Shown: positions 12,767-25,760, counted from the stretch's first letter. The stretch: DNA of 64,000 nt from Phallusia mammillata (GCA_003260075.1 QLIY01000324.1:93324-157323), one strand, 5' to 3'. Translations and numbers: made by a program. The notes: generated by a model not told the origin, from the letters alone.

Positions 12767-14017
12767 ATGGCATTGAGAAAGTTTACCCAGGTTGCTCTTC
12801 AATCAGTTTTCCGGACTCAAAGTGCCAGGGCTGTCCACATCAGTGTTCCAAGGAAAGCTATTTTGGAAGGTATTGTTTTAAGGGCGATTTTTTCTATAGG
12901 GAAACATTGTTGTATATATTTGTGTTTTAGACAAACCATGGCCTGATGAGGGTGCAGCTGTGGGATATGAAAAAGTTGTGATGGATGCTGCAAAAGTTGG
13001 TGAAGATCCCCTGGAGGTTTTCAACCGTGAAACACCATACCCCTTTCAGGGAGCTGGTACTAAAGATGATCCAATAGTTATTCCCTCTAGAAACAAGACG
13101 CGTTATGTCATGACTAACCGTAAGTAGGAAAGAATCATCAGCAAAATCGGGTTTTGGTAAGGAGGGTGGGTAGCTATTTGCACGTTTAGGCACACAGCTT
13201 GCAAATTGTTGTGGAAAATCTATGCTGCACATAAAATGGTGTGTGGCCACTGTAATGTGCATCTAATGTTGCTTACGAGAGCTTAGCATAAACTGCAACA
13301 TAAATAACTGTTCTAGTTCAGCCTTATTTAATATTTGCCGGGGGGGGGGTGAAAGCTTGAGCGCTTAGCATAGACTGCAACATAAATAACTGTTCTAGTT
13401 CAGCCTTATTTAATATTTGCCATAAAATGAAATGCTGGATTCAAGCACATGTTTGGTACTTAAAGTAATGTGACATTACACAACTGCTATCCTTTTATTT
13501 GTTAAAATTGAATTGTCACTGATTATGATCTTAAAAATGCATGACACCACTCTTAATGTTAGCCTAATGTAGCCCATCCCAATCATTTGTAGTGAAACTA
13601 ATGCTTACATTTGTTTTTTAGCACCAAACTGGGAGGGTGGACCACCTGTTGGCACGGGGGGGGGGAAAATGCTGGATTCAAGCACATGTTATGGTACTTA
13701 AAGTAATGTGACATTACACAACTGCTATCCTTTCATCTGTTAAAATTGAATTGTCGCTGATTATGATGTTAAAGAAAATGAATTTAGTCAAAATATGGCA
13801 CCACTCCTAACGTTAGCCTAATGTAGCCCATCCCAATCATTTGTAGTGAAACTACGTTTGTTTTTTAGCACCAAACTGGGAGGGTGGACCACCTGTTGGC
13901 ACATGGGTGACTTTGGAGGAAGGCGGACGCTGCCCTGCAACTGGCAAACACTACAAGTTGAATTACGACCCAAGTGACAAATGGGGAATCAATGAACTTG
14001 ACCTTTTCATGCATTGA
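12767..14017 (+). CDS. COX5B: Cytochrome c oxidase subunit 5B, zinc-ligand-poor form
   Basis: Nuclear-encoded subunit of respiratory complex IV, facing the mitochondrial matrix. I read three exons: 12767-12869, 12931-13119 and 13869-14017, giving 146 codons plus stop, all in phase with GT/AG borders. The N-terminus (MALRKFTQVALQSVFR) is basic and hydrophobic like a mitochondrial presequence. The family signature follows: VMDAAKVGEDPLEV, GTKDDPIVIPS and RCPATGKHYKLN. In the vertebrate protein four cysteines bind zinc; here only the RCP cysteine remains, the CxC pair is replaced by a Met-Thr-Asn-Pro stretch, and the CPxC second cysteine is Thr. An AATAAA lies at 14082. The start follows an AG at 12760-12761, which could be a cis or a spliced-leader acceptor. 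Part of exon 3 is repeated at 13621-13655 by an assembly duplication. The family call is firm; loss of zinc is inferred. Confidence 0.88.
13270..13868. repeat. Two duplicated segments around G10 runs in COX5B intron 2
   Basis: The ~60 bases before the G10 at 13340-13349 recur just after it. A second G10 at 13656-13665 separates two copies of ~230 bases, including the first 35 bases of COX5B exon 3. The downstream copy is the complete exon. Copies differ by a few substitutions, as expected for two haplotypes. Confidence 0.85.
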
Positions 14018-15272
14018 GAGACTATTTTGTTTTCAAATTTTCGATTATCATCCAGTGGTTCAAATGATCTTTTTGTTGAGAAATAAATTTCATGGTTAAC
14101 AGATGTTTAGCTAATACCTAAAATAAAACATAGTAGACTTTGGCAGCATATGTTATTGAGCTTTGTATTCAATGGAGATTTGGAGGAAAGTTTAAAACAG
14201 CTTGACACAAACCATTTTGCTGGAGTAGCAGTATACCAGTTACTTTTAAGCCTTTGCTTCACTTAGTCTCACATTCAACCCATACCTTTTCTTAAATTGA
14301 AACTGCAGTGCATACTGTAATGTAATCAACAATTTTTTTGCCATTTTACAGACAATCCCAAATACGTACCCATTTTACTGTTTAAAATCAAGTACAGTGC
14401 AGTAGTACAACAATATGTCAACAAACTACTGCAGGATACAATTTTAAGATGGATCTTTTAGGTTTGCATTAAGAAATGTCTTGTTGTAACTAAAGTATCT
14501 CTGAGTACTGCAGATATACAATAGCAGATAATCGTAAATAAACTACAGGTACAGGTAGACATTCCACTTAAATAACTATGACAGTGATGTTGTCAAGAAA
14601 AAAAGTGGCTGACTAAGTGTAATCTAAAAAAACATTGCCAACTTTTTTACAAAATATTAGTTGATCACGTTTTGTCAGTACATGATTTGACCAGAGGTAT
14701 TGAAGTCAGGTAACATGGGTGCAAACTGAATAAGAAGTAAAACAAATGTTTGCAGATTCATCAACAGTCTAAGTTCATGTGACAACAAATATGGTTATTA
14801 GGTCTAATGAGACGGATATATCAAGAGAATGCAAAACCCATTTTCCTAGTATTTAAGATCGTGACATGCACAGATAAATTATACAAACAATTTACTGCTC
14901 ATTGCTGCGGGGGGGGGGTATCAACAGTCTAAGTTCATGTGACAACAAATATGGTTATTAGGACTAATGACACGGATATATCAAGAGAATGCAAAACCCA
15001 TTTTCCTAGTATTTAAGACTGTGACATGCACAGATAAATTATACAAACAATTTACTGCTCATTGCTGCATAAAATGATTTTATCCAAGCATTTACCTTTG
15101 ATAAAATTAAAAAATGGGCTTAAAACTTGTTTAGACTTTTAACCTTTAACACTAAGCAAGCCCTAGTAGAACAAATTAAAAATACTATTGCAAGATAAAA
15201 AATCGGAACCGAATAATAAGTAATACACAAACAACAGCAAATTACAAAAAAACAATTCAGTACAGTATAAAA
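14018..15272. other. Intergenic sequence with ~160 bp duplication around a G10 run
   Basis: This lies between the convergent COX5B (+) and CDIPT-A (-) genes. It holds the COX5B polyadenylation signal (14082-14087) and a duplicated block on either side of the G10 at 14909-14918. I see no other gene. Confidence 0.6.
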
Positions 15273-18200
15273 TCAATTCTGTTTATTTCTGTCATCGGCA
15301 TCGATGGTTGCCAATCTGACAGAAGCATCCACAAGATGTATTAAGCTGATAAAAGCTTTGACAATCATTATTGGAGTGGAGATGTACAAGATAAGCCGGA
15401 TTACACTTAATCCAAGCACAGGAACTGCAAAAAATATTAACAGTAGATTACATTTAATTCTGAGTAGGGTTAGTTTGGAAATCAATTACGTCCACTATCC
15501 GGGTAACATGTATACAGACATGCTAAATTTGAATGTTGGGGTAAATTAGGATAAACAGGAAGTCGTTTACTACATCTCCCACTGCACATTTCATAGTTTC
15601 TAAAATTGTATGAAAATAAATCAAAAAATACTCGGATATTGGATAGCAAAAAAAAAGTCTAATCGGTTAACCGTTATCTGGATGATTTAACCCTAATTCT
15701 GAGGATCGATGAAACTGCAAGTGTTCTGTTAGAACACAATATTCAAAAAATTGAAAGAGCCAATAGCATCATTAATTGCTTCACAGAACTCCAAATGGAA
15801 CACAAAAGACCTCAGTTTTAAAGATCAAACATTCTGCAATTAACCCTTGAAATTGAGTTCAATAGTTTGTGAGGTAAAATGTCATATAAACAGTTTTATG
15901 ACTTCATGCAATTTTGAAGCAAATTTGTGTACATTTGGATTTAAAGTTAGGGGGGGGGGCTTAACCGTTATCTGGATGATTTAACCCTAATTCTGAGGAT
16001 TGATGAAACTGCAAGTGTTCTGTTAAAACACAATATTCAAAAAATTGAAAGAGCCAATAGCATCATTAATTGCTTCACAGAACTCCAAATGGAACACAAA
16101 AGACCTCAGTTTTAAAGATCAAACATTCTGCAATTAACCCTTGAAATTGAGTTCAATAGTTTGTGAGGTAAAATGTCATATAAACAGTTTTATGACTTCA
16201 TGCAATTTTGAAGCAAATTTGTGTACATTTGGATTTAAAGTTACAAATAGTACATAAAAAGTTTTTAATGGCAGAATTAATGGTTAACAACTTAATTACT
16301 CACCTAATGGTCCTTCGGTAAAGTGGAGTAGATAAAGCATCGCAAAAAATAGTTCGTTGCCAGCACACATCACAAATAACACTGGCTGAAAATACAAATA
16401 AAATATTTTTGGAAGTAGAACAAAAAATGTCGTGTTTTACTCTAAAAATATTGGTTCTTAACCTTATACTGACCACCTAGTGACATTTCCTATCCCTGAG
16501 TGCCATCTAAACCCTGTTTGGGAGGGTAGGCACTAGTCTAGTATATTTCTCAAACCAGCAAGGTTGGCAAATCCAAAGGAAAGTTTTGCCATAATCCCGG
16601 GCTGATTAGTTACGTTAATTAAGTTGCACTTTATAATCTGACTTGTTGTTATAGCAAATTTAAAACTCTTGGATTTGGGTATAGTTTGTGTGGATATCGT
16701 TTTATATCCAGGACCATTAGGCATCGCCAGAGCCTTATTTTCCAAGTAGGATATTGAAAACACAAAGAAGACTTTTCATAATTTTCACGGTTTAGGTAAC
16801 CTAGCTATCACTACCATTGCACAGATTTTGTTTTAGGAGAATTGTTGATTACATTATTACACCAAAAAAAGTAATGCAGTAGAGACAACAATTTCTTTGT
16901 TGAATGTAAAAAAAACAAAAACACATGGATAGGACAAAAAAATATAAAAGTATTTTAATTTCTTCTTAAGGTAGACCTTCCCAAAAAAATACGTGAAAGT
17001 GTGCAAAATGGTTTGCCTCAACACAAATGTTTTTACAACCTTTAGAATGTTTATGTTTTTATGGCTAAATCAATATATTTTGGACAAGTATAGCAGTAAT
17101 TGTAATAAGGCACTGCACTATGTGCTAGAATTTTACATGTGCTTTCTCAATACATTAATAAGCTTAATGGTGAAAATAACGGCTCAAATAGATGTAAAAA
17201 GCGACATGCTTTATTGTTCAAACGTTTCGGCGCACCTTTTTATATATCGTTTTTATGCGACGCTTGTTTCGCACCTTTTTATCATTCCTTTATGTAACTA
17301 AAGTGTATATAAACGGGTGTAACTGATGTGGCCTTCATATCACTGATGATGGCATGAGCATTTGCCGAAACGTTTGAACAATAAAGCATGTCGCTTTTTA
17401 TGTCTATTTGGGCCGTTATTTTCACCATTAAACTTATGAACAGATCCGTATATAGTGTTCCAAAATTAATGAGCTGTTTTAGAATATTGCACAACATATA
17501 TTTAATTGAATATCTTTTCATTGTTTGAAGATGAAATAATATTGTTTTCTGTTAGATTTTTTTTTCAGAATTTGTTTTCAACAAGTTTAATGGTAAGGCA
17601 ATTTTTGATGACAATATGTATATGTCAAGTTCTGCAAAATGTCATAAATAATTGCCAGATCATACACACATAAACTTGCGTCACAGTTACTGTCATCAAC
17701 AAATTTACAAGCATATATATCGCTTTTGTAAAACTATTGGATAATTGTGACAGTTTAAAATCTTACAAACTTATTGTTTGATCCCATCTATGTATTCAAG
17801 TTAGATATTATTACTAACCCTCGATGTGTAGTACACCTTCATAATTGGATTGCTGTCCAAACCCATAGATTTATGACTTGATGAGCCCTTCATTAAAGAT
17901 GTGTGCAGATGTAGCCAATGGCTGACAATGTCCAAAGCCATGCTATAATGCAAAAATATATGTAAAATAACATTGTTTATGTCTTATTGACATCAACCAA
18001 GCCTGAGATGTTGAACTTGAACTGCACTGAGATGTATAAGCACAAAATGTATAAGCTATGTTGTTACATTGTTTTTACAGTGACCTTGTTTTGGAGGGAA
18101 AAGTCAATAGTTCTGTCAAATTATGCTAGTCTGATCAACATGCATTTTTTTGTAGAGAAATTTGGTAGAGATTGGCTGGTTGTTGGACATTTAAGAAATA

Positions 18201-21200
18201 GGTTCCTCGGGCCATAGCTGAATTTACACAATTAGTAGCGAAAAATGCATTTATAGGTATAGACAAGCCATACCGTCCTTATTTCTAAGATTTGTCCTTA
18301 TTTTGAAGGGAAATGTCTTAGTAAAATGTATTGTCCTTATTTCTAAGAAATGTCCTTATTTTGTCTTNAGTTCGTTGCCAGCACACATCACAAATAACAC
18401 TGGCTGAAAATACAAAAAAAATATTTTTGGAAGTAGAACAAAAAATGTCGTGTTTTACTCTATAAATATTGGTTCTTAACCTTATACTGACCACCTAGTG
18501 CCATTTCCTATCCCTCAGTGCCACCTAAACNCAAATAAAATATTTTTGGAAGTAGAACAAAAAATGTCGTGTTTTACTCTAAAAATATTGGTTCTTAACC
18601 TTCGACTGACCACCTAGTGACATTTCCTATCCCTGAGTGCCATCTAAACCCTGTTTGGGAGGGTAGGCACTAGTCTAGTATATTTCTCAAACCAGCAAGG
18701 TTGGCAAATCCAAAGGAAAGTTTTGCCATAATCCCGGGCTGATTAGTTACGTTAATTAAGTTGCACTTTATAATCTGACTTGTTGTTATAGCAATTTTAA
18801 AACTCTTGGATTTGGGTATAGTTTGTGTGGATATCGTTTTATATCCAGGACCATTAGGCATCGCCAGAGCCTTATTTTCCAAGTAGGATATTGAAAACAC
18901 AAAGAAGACTTTTCATAATTTTCACGGTTTAGGTAACCTAGCTATCACTACCATTGCACAGATTTTGTTTTAGGAGAATTGTTGATTACATTATTACACC
19001 AAAAAAAGTAATGCAGTAGAGACAACAATTTCTTTGTTGAATGTAAAAAAACAAAAACACATGGATAGGACAAAAAAATATAAAAGTATTTTAATTTCTT
19101 CTTAAGGTAGACCTTCCCAAAAAAATGCGTGAAAGTGTGCAAAATGGTTTGCCTCAACACAAATGTTTTTACAACCTTTAGAATGTTTATGTTTTTATGG
19201 CTAAATCAATATATTTTGGACAAGTATAGCAGTAATTGTAATAAGGCACTGCACTATGTGCTAGAATTTTACATGTGCTTTCTCAATACATTGATAAGCT
19301 TAATGGTGAAAATAACGGCTCAAATAGATGTAAAAAGCGACATGCTTTATTGTTCAAACGTTTCGGCGCACCTTTTTATATATCGTTTTTATGCGACGCT
19401 TGTTTCGCACCTTTTTATCATTCCTTTATGTAACTAAAGTGTATATAAACGGGTGTAACTGATGTGGCCTTCATATCACTGATGATGGCATGAGCATTTG
19501 CCGAAACGTTTGAACAATAAAGCATGTCGCTTTTTACGTCTATTTGGGCCGTTATTTTCACCATTAAACTTATGAACAGATCCGTATATAGTGTTCCAAA
19601 ATTAATGAGCTGTTTTAGAATATTGCACAACATATATTTAATTGAATATCTTTTCATTGTTTGAAGATGAAATAATATTGTTTTCTGTTAGATTTTTTTT
19701 TCAGAATTTGTTTTCAACAAGTTTAATGGTAAGGCAATTTTTGATGACAATATGTATATGTCAAGTTCTGCAAAATGTCACAAATAATTGCCAGATCATA
19801 CACACATAAACTTGCGTCACAGTTACTGTCATCAACAAATTTACAAGCATATATATCGCTTTTGTAAAACTATTGGATAATTGTGACAGTTTAAAATCTT
19901 ACAAACTTATTGTTTGATCCCATCTATGTATTCAAGTTAGATATTATTACTAACCCTCGATGTGTAGTACACCTTCATAATTGGATTGCTGTCCAAACCC
20001 ATAGATTTATGACTTGATGAGCCCTTCATTAAAGATGTGTGCAGATGTAGCCAATGGCTGACAATGTCCAAAGCCATGCTATAATGCAAAAATATATGTA
20101 AAATAACATTGTTTATGTCTTATTGACATCAACCAAGCCTGAGATGTTGAACTTGAACTGCACTGAGATGTATAAGCACAAAATGTATAAGCTATGTTGT
20201 TACATTGTTTTTACAGTGACCTTGTTTTGGAGGGAAAAGTCAATAGTTCTGTCAAATTATGCTAGTCTGATCAACATGCATTTTTTTGTAGAGAAATTTG
20301 GTAGAGATTGGCTGGTTGTTGGACATTTAAGAAATAGGTTCCTCGGGCCATAGCTGAATTTACACAATTAGTAGCGAAAAATGCATTTATAGGTATAGAC
20401 AAGCCATACCGTCCTTATTTCTAAGATTTGTCCTTATTTTGAAGGGAAATGTCTTAGTAAAATGTATTGTCCTTATTTCTACGAAATGTCCTTATTTTGT
20501 CTTGTTATTAACAATTTACAAGAAGAAACTAACTTAGTAAAATGACAGCCAAATCCCTGCTACAGGGAAAAGGGAAAAATAAACCTAGACCTGAGCAGTG
20601 AAGAGATGCACGAAGTAGTGTCTATGAACAAGGAGTTGCTGAAACAGATTTTTGCTGGTAAGATATATGGTTTATAATATGTCATGGCATGTATGAATGC
20701 AAAGATTTGTTCGATTATGTTTATTTTATTTGGTATGAAAATTTAATTTTTCGGTTGTCCTTATTTCGGCATCTATGTCGATAGCAACCCTGGGTGAATC
20801 TCTAGGACAATGGTTCCCAACCGGGGTGCCAATTGCAATGCTCAATGGTGCCGCGAGATATTAACATTGCATTACTGCGGCCCATTCTTTATTTTAACTT
20901 TAACCCGTGCGGAATTTATTTATTTTTAGCCGAGTTTCAGTAATAAATGTTAAGCACTCATTTATTTCATTTAACACTAGACTGCGTTTCGCTTGGTTCG
21001 TCATAATAACATTGTTGGAAACTTTTGCATGGGAATACGATACATAGCTAATAGCACGATACATAGCTAATCGAGAAAAGTCTAAGTTATAAACCCTTTA
21101 ACTGCGACGGGCCCATAAATGGCTTCGAAGACATGGTCAATTGTAAATCATGATAGAATACAAACTGGTATGAATTTTGTTTGCCAACTAAGGTGCGCCC

Positions 21201-23535
21201 CCCCCCCACATAGCTAATCGAGAAAAGGCTAAGTTATAAACCCTTTAACTGCGGCAGGCCCATAAATGGCTTCGAAGACATGGTCAATTGTAAATCGCGA
21301 TAGAATACAAACTGGTATGAATTTTGTTTGCCAACTAAGGTGCATTTAAAAGCATATGTACAAATAGCTTCTATGTGGGAGTGGATTTTTAGTATTGACG
21401 AACATAAAAAAACGAGAACGGCAACTTGTAGTCGAGGAAGAAATGCGGGTGTCTTTATCGAATGTGCCCCCAGATATAAAGGGACTTTGTGCAAGAAGCC
21501 AAGCCCAAATTTCACACTGACTTTTAAATAGATACATTCATTTACGCGCGCTATACTGTACAACTCATTCTGTGTTAATTCATACAGTTATTTGAAATAC
21601 AAATACCTCACAAAATTGATCCAATTTTGCCAGGGTGCCGCAAACTATTTATGTCTTTGATAGGGTGCCACAAGGTCAAAAAGGTTGGGAACCACTGGCC
21701 TAGGAGTTAGGTTCAGGCAGGGACAATAATGATTGGTTCTCACACAAACAACAAAGCTATGACCAGAGTAGTTTGTTCTTTCCCAGACAGAATTCTAAAC
21801 CCTAAATCATTTTAATTTGATTAGCAACGAAACTAAATACAAGGCAAATCAATTTACACAATGAACAATTATGAACTTTGAATAGACAAACCTAGTGAAA
21901 TGTTTGTTGTCATAATGAAATTGTTAAATTCGGAGAAGGTGGGTGCATTTACTATTACAGACTGCTTGGACAAATTTCAAAGCATTTATAAAAACCAAAC
22001 ATCAAATTTTTTTTTATTGCACAGCTTTTAACTTTTTTTCGAAATCACATCTGGGCATGTTTTGAAAATATCTGAGAGGTACGCACTCTAGTTATGCAAT
22101 GCATAATGTTACAGATGGGCTAAATGACTTTGTTTTAGAAACAAACAATCCAAGTACACAGGGGGCAAAAAGGGTAATAACTCCCTTCTTTAATCAATCA
22201 AAAATTATCAAACTTTTCAAAATTACCTTAGTTGAAACCACATCATATATTTTGGGTAGAAATGGGCTAAAGTCACAACCAGACATGCGGTAGCAGCCCT
22301 GTCTGTTAGTTGGTCCAGCATGGCCCCAAATTTGGTGCCCTAGAAAGAAACAATAGAACATAAACTTTGTGCCATGCAGCAGTGATTATGAACCTAGGGT
22401 TACTGCTTGCTAGAAAATATATTTATATTGTGTATTAAAGCAAATTGGGACAATGTATCTATTGTATAAATTGGTTTCATTTATTGGTACTTCTAATTGC
22501 AATAAACTTAGCATGCATCTTTCAAACCCAATAAGTTTAATAATGATTTGCAAGGACCACATAGTTTACAAGACCTTATATGCGTTTTGTTCCAAACTTG
22601 GCCCATGAGGCCAATTTTATGAGCTGTCAAGAGATGATCTTTCTACAATCCTATATGAAATGTAGTGATGCAAATGTTAATTTTTAAATCATCTTCCAAG
22701 CAATACTCAGGACTCTATTGCGTCACAAGTGGCGAAACAAGGAAATTGTTTGTGCACTACTATACTTATAGTCTTGTCTGTGATGTACCAAAAAGACTTT
22801 GGATCATTCTGTATCATTGTAATCCTATGAGACTAGGGGCCATAGTTTGGTGACACCTGCTCTACTGCATATATAGCATTATAGAAAAAATACACTGACC
22901 TGATTTAGTAAACGAGCCGCATGTCCATCAAATGCATCTAAGAACCCACTTAACAGATAACAAGAAGATGCCATTACATAATCAAAGGGCATGTAATAAA
23001 ATGATGCAATCGCAAGAATGATTCGAACATAACCTGCAGAAAGGTTTAAATTCAAAATCTTAAGCAATCATTATTGTTCATAGGTGCCACAAAACTAAAA
23101 TACATGCTCTTTAAAATTGTGCTTTTTGTAAAGTGTAAATACAGACGAACATTACAGTTATAAAAAAACACAATTCTTAGGAAAAACACCACAGCTTTTT
23201 ATCTAAAAGTAACCAGTTGGTCAGTAAAGTCATGTTTAACAAAACAATGGAGTCATGCTTGAGGAAATGAATACACATTACTTGGTAAAACAGCTACCAA
23301 GGTATAAACTTTCAATAAATGCCTATGGTTTAGACTTAATTTTTTTTCACGAAAATTTGTCTTTTGTGCTTTTGACAATTGTTGCATTTTTGTAACAAAG
23401 GATTTAATAGCTCGGATTTGCCCTGTCAGCTCCAATTTGCTTACAAAAATGAAAACATTAAAGTTTTAAACACATTTACTTACCTATAAGGTTAGGAACA
23501 AACAGCAGAATGTTTTTTGCTGTAACTGGCATCAT
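15273..23535 (-). CDS. CDIPT: CDP-diacylglycerol-inositol 3-phosphatidyltransferase (PI synthase), copy A
   Basis: Integral ER enzyme that joins CDP-diacylglycerol and myo-inositol to make phosphatidylinositol. I read six exons: 23484-23535, 22900-23033, 22227-22339, 17819-17942, 16304-16385 and 15273-15424, giving 218 aa; human CDIPT is about that length. The N-terminus contains NILLFVPNLIG. The CDP-alcohol phosphotransferase motif is intact as D50-x2-D53-G54-x2-A57-R58 (DAFDGHAAR), followed by G67, D71 and D75 (FGAMLDQLTD). Next come SHWLHLH with SHK, then AGNELFFAMLYLLHFTEGP, a final membrane segment and a charged tail (DADDRNKQN). Membrane-type hydrophobic stretches run throughout. ATG 23535 is chosen; ATG 23532 is equally possible. 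Exon 4 appears again at 19955-20078 and part of exon 5 at 18369-18406, through a ~2.1 kb assembly duplication. It is the rightful orthologue and the last gene of a four-gene array. Confidence 0.95.
15690..16250. repeat. ~280 bp direct duplication around a G10 run
   Basis: The block before the G10 at 15950-15959 is repeated immediately after it with a few substitutions (AACCGTTATCTGGATGATTT at the start of each). It lies in CDIPT-A intron 5 and is probably an assembly join. Confidence 0.85.
16345..20500. repeat. ~2.1 kb near-identical duplication in CDIPT-A introns
   Basis: The sequence from about 16345 to 18366 is repeated at about 18369-20500, offset 2136 bases through most of its length, with scattered single-base differences. 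Single N bases at 18367 and 18531 mark the joins. The copy carries CDIPT exon 4 and a truncated exon 5. An unmerged haplotype is the simplest reading. Confidence 0.85.
17160..17433. mobile_element. Foldback element with ~70 bp inverted arms
   Basis: The left arm starts TTAATGGTGAAAATAACGGC and the right arm ends GCCGTTATTTTCACCATTAA; about 70 bases pair. A second copy at about 19296-19569 comes from the assembly duplication. Related half-elements lie at about 36500-36650 and 44460-44700. Inside the right arm is CTGATGA...GCCGAAACG, resembling a hammerhead core (17343-17372). Confidence 0.7.
20395..20796. mobile_element. Repeat of the CCATACCGTCC family (copy 1)
   Basis: The block begins CCATACCGTCCTTATTTCTA and ends near GTCGATAGCAACC. 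A related block of about 380 bases lies at 34565-34942 with matching ends (GTTGCCATACCGTCC and GATGGCAATC). The short inverted ends suggest a small DNA transposon. Confidence 0.55.
20808..21697. mobile_element. Non-autonomous hAT element
   Basis: The termini are CAATGGTTCCCAACC and GGTTGGGAACCACTG. The flanks are ctctagga (20800-20807) and gcctagga (21698-21705). The interior holds a C10 run (21198-21207) with a ~160 bp duplicate on either side, so the true element is probably shorter than the 890 bases shown. It lies in CDIPT-A intron 3. Confidence 0.8.
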
Positions 23536-23660
23536 ATGGTAAAATATTTAACCTGTGGTAAAATATGCTAAGACCTGTTATAAAAACATATTTATGAAAC
23601 TATTCAATCAGAATACTAAGGCCTAAAATCAACATGTCTTATAATTTCGTACAAATAGGG

Positions 23661-24168
23661 CAGACCTGGGCATTTTACGGCCTGTGGGCTACATCCGGCC
23701 CGTTGGCTGTCCCTGTCTGGCCCGCATGAGGTTTAAGTAAATTAAAACATCAATCCAATATAGGTCTATTTATGCTATGCATGAAATATGGCAATTTTGC
23801 TGTTATTTTAAAAAGCCATTTGTTACATATGACTACGTAGTGATGCACGTGCATAGGTGAACAACGTGTGATGCTGGTCAAAATTGTCATAAAACACAAG
23901 TTGTTCAACCCATTGTTACGCGATAAAGCCTATAGTGCTCTTTTGTGTCAAAATAATACAGCGGAGATGGGAAAAACTCATTAATCTGATTTTTACAAAC
24001 TGGAAAGATCAACCTATTTGCCCGCTTATTTTTTATGCAAACTATAAATATTTGCATTACAACGCTCAAATGTAGAATAAAGTTTAACCAAGTTATCGTT
24101 GGTTTGGCCCTCGGACATAAGTCAGGTTTCTTATGTGGCCCCCTTTAAAAATTAATTACCCACCCCTG
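23661..24168. mobile_element. 508 bp hAT MITE with perfect target duplication
   Basis: The 8-mer aaataggg occurs exactly at 23653-23660 and at 24169-24176. The ends are CAGACCTGGGCA and TACCCACCCCTG. It lies just upstream of the CDIPT-A start. Confidence 0.88.
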
Positions 24169-24805
24169 AAATAGGGTATTAACCTGGAAGTTGTACTTTT
24201 ATCTAAGATGAATTGATGGCAAGTTGGCCACTAAAGTAACATCAAACCATGGTAAAATACTAAATGGCAATCCATCTTACAATCTAACAGTTGTAGTTTT
24301 AAAGAAATTAATTCAACTGTTTGCACAAATCACATTTGGTTTCATAAAAAAAATCACCTAAAATCGAATGTTCACAAAACATTGAAAATAACTTCCTACT
24401 GAAACCTTTTTATTGCATTTGTGTTGCTCTGTCCCTTTAACCAAGCGAAATTAACTTAAGCATCACTTATTTCCCCAACTTAACTTGCATCTTTTTGACA
24501 AGTTTTTATTACAACTTAACACAATGTTATTCTTTACATAACCACACAATCAGTGGCTTGCAGCTGCATCACAACCCTTTAGTCAACTCTGAATGCAAAT
24601 GCGGATAAAATTTCCCAAGGGACCAAAACTAATACAGTGCAGCTTTGACTGACAACTTGTTTTAGCTTTGATCTGATAAAAAAAACATTTGTGGCAGTCT
24701 TGTGTGTAAAAAACAGAAAGATAGATTTTAATTTGCCTTTATACCTGAACAAAAGTTTATTGTTGCAGAGTGTGCAGACATACATGCACATTCCTCAGTT
24801 TAGAC

Positions 24806-25003
24806 CAGTGGTTCCCAAACTGTGGGCCATTACCCAGTCCTAGGCCACCAAGACATTTTCAATGGGCCACAGAGCCATTTGAACAGATTCTACTGTTTTG
24901 TTATTCAGTAGATATTATGCGCTTTGTTTTGAAAAACAATAATTATTTAGCAAGAAATGTCATTATTGTCTCCTAACAATGGGCTTTAGCTGGTGGGTGG
25001 GAG

Positions 25004-25055
<52 letters not shown>

Positions 25056-25297
25056 AGTAGCGGGAATTGAAAAGTAGCCATTTATTGAACTAGCTAACTT
25101 TTTAGAAACAATTAGTGAAATTTACTAAATAATAGCTGCAAATATGGATAAATTTCCAGAGCCTGTATCTCATTAAAAACAAATTACTAGAAACCATTTG
25201 GCCTGTTTTTGACTTTAATTTACAGCACGTGGTGGGCCACGAATCGCTATTGAAATAGACATTTGGGCCACAGACCAAAACAGTTTGGGAACCCCTG
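24806..25297. mobile_element. hAT MITE with perfect target duplication and a 49 nt C run
   Basis: The ends are CAGTGGTTCCCAAACTGTGG and CAGTTTGGGAACCCCTG. The 8-mer gtttagac occurs exactly at 24798-24805 and 25298-25305. A homopolymer of 49 C (25006-25054) is embedded in it; unlike the other G/C runs it is not flanked by a duplicate. Confidence 0.88.
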
Positions 25298-25315
25298 GTT
25301 TAGACTTTAGAGCAG

Positions 25316-25549
25316 TGATTCTTAACCGTAGCTCTCATGGCCCCATGTGGCTCCTAATGCACGCAAAATTTTTGGGTTTGCACAGGCAAATTTTGCACCA
25401 AAGGCATTTAATTTGGCCTATCGTGACCTCTTTTACTTGCTTTGCACCTGTTGAAGTCGGTCTTGCAAGCGAACTTACAGATCGTGCACGGCTGCACGCG
25501 GGCACACGGGACAGATAAACATTCAAGGTCTAGCTAAGGTCAAGAATCT
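25316..25549. mobile_element. Possible hAT remnant
   Basis: The left end CAGTGATTCTTAACC resembles an inverted copy of GGTCAAGAATCTTG near 25549. No clear target duplication is visible, so the right border is approximate. Confidence 0.35.
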
Positions 25550-25760
25550 TGCTACAATATAAAACTGCAAATACTAAAATTTTTTTTTAGAGACCTTGGC
25601 TATCTCCATCTTTAGGTTTAATCCACTTAAAATATATCAGAACATAAGTTTTTGTGAACACTTTGTACAAACATAATGTTTTATTACTGTTGTGTGTTTC
25701 ACTACTTTATGTCACCAGTAAAAACACTACACAAAAAAACAACCCCGCCATTTTATACCA

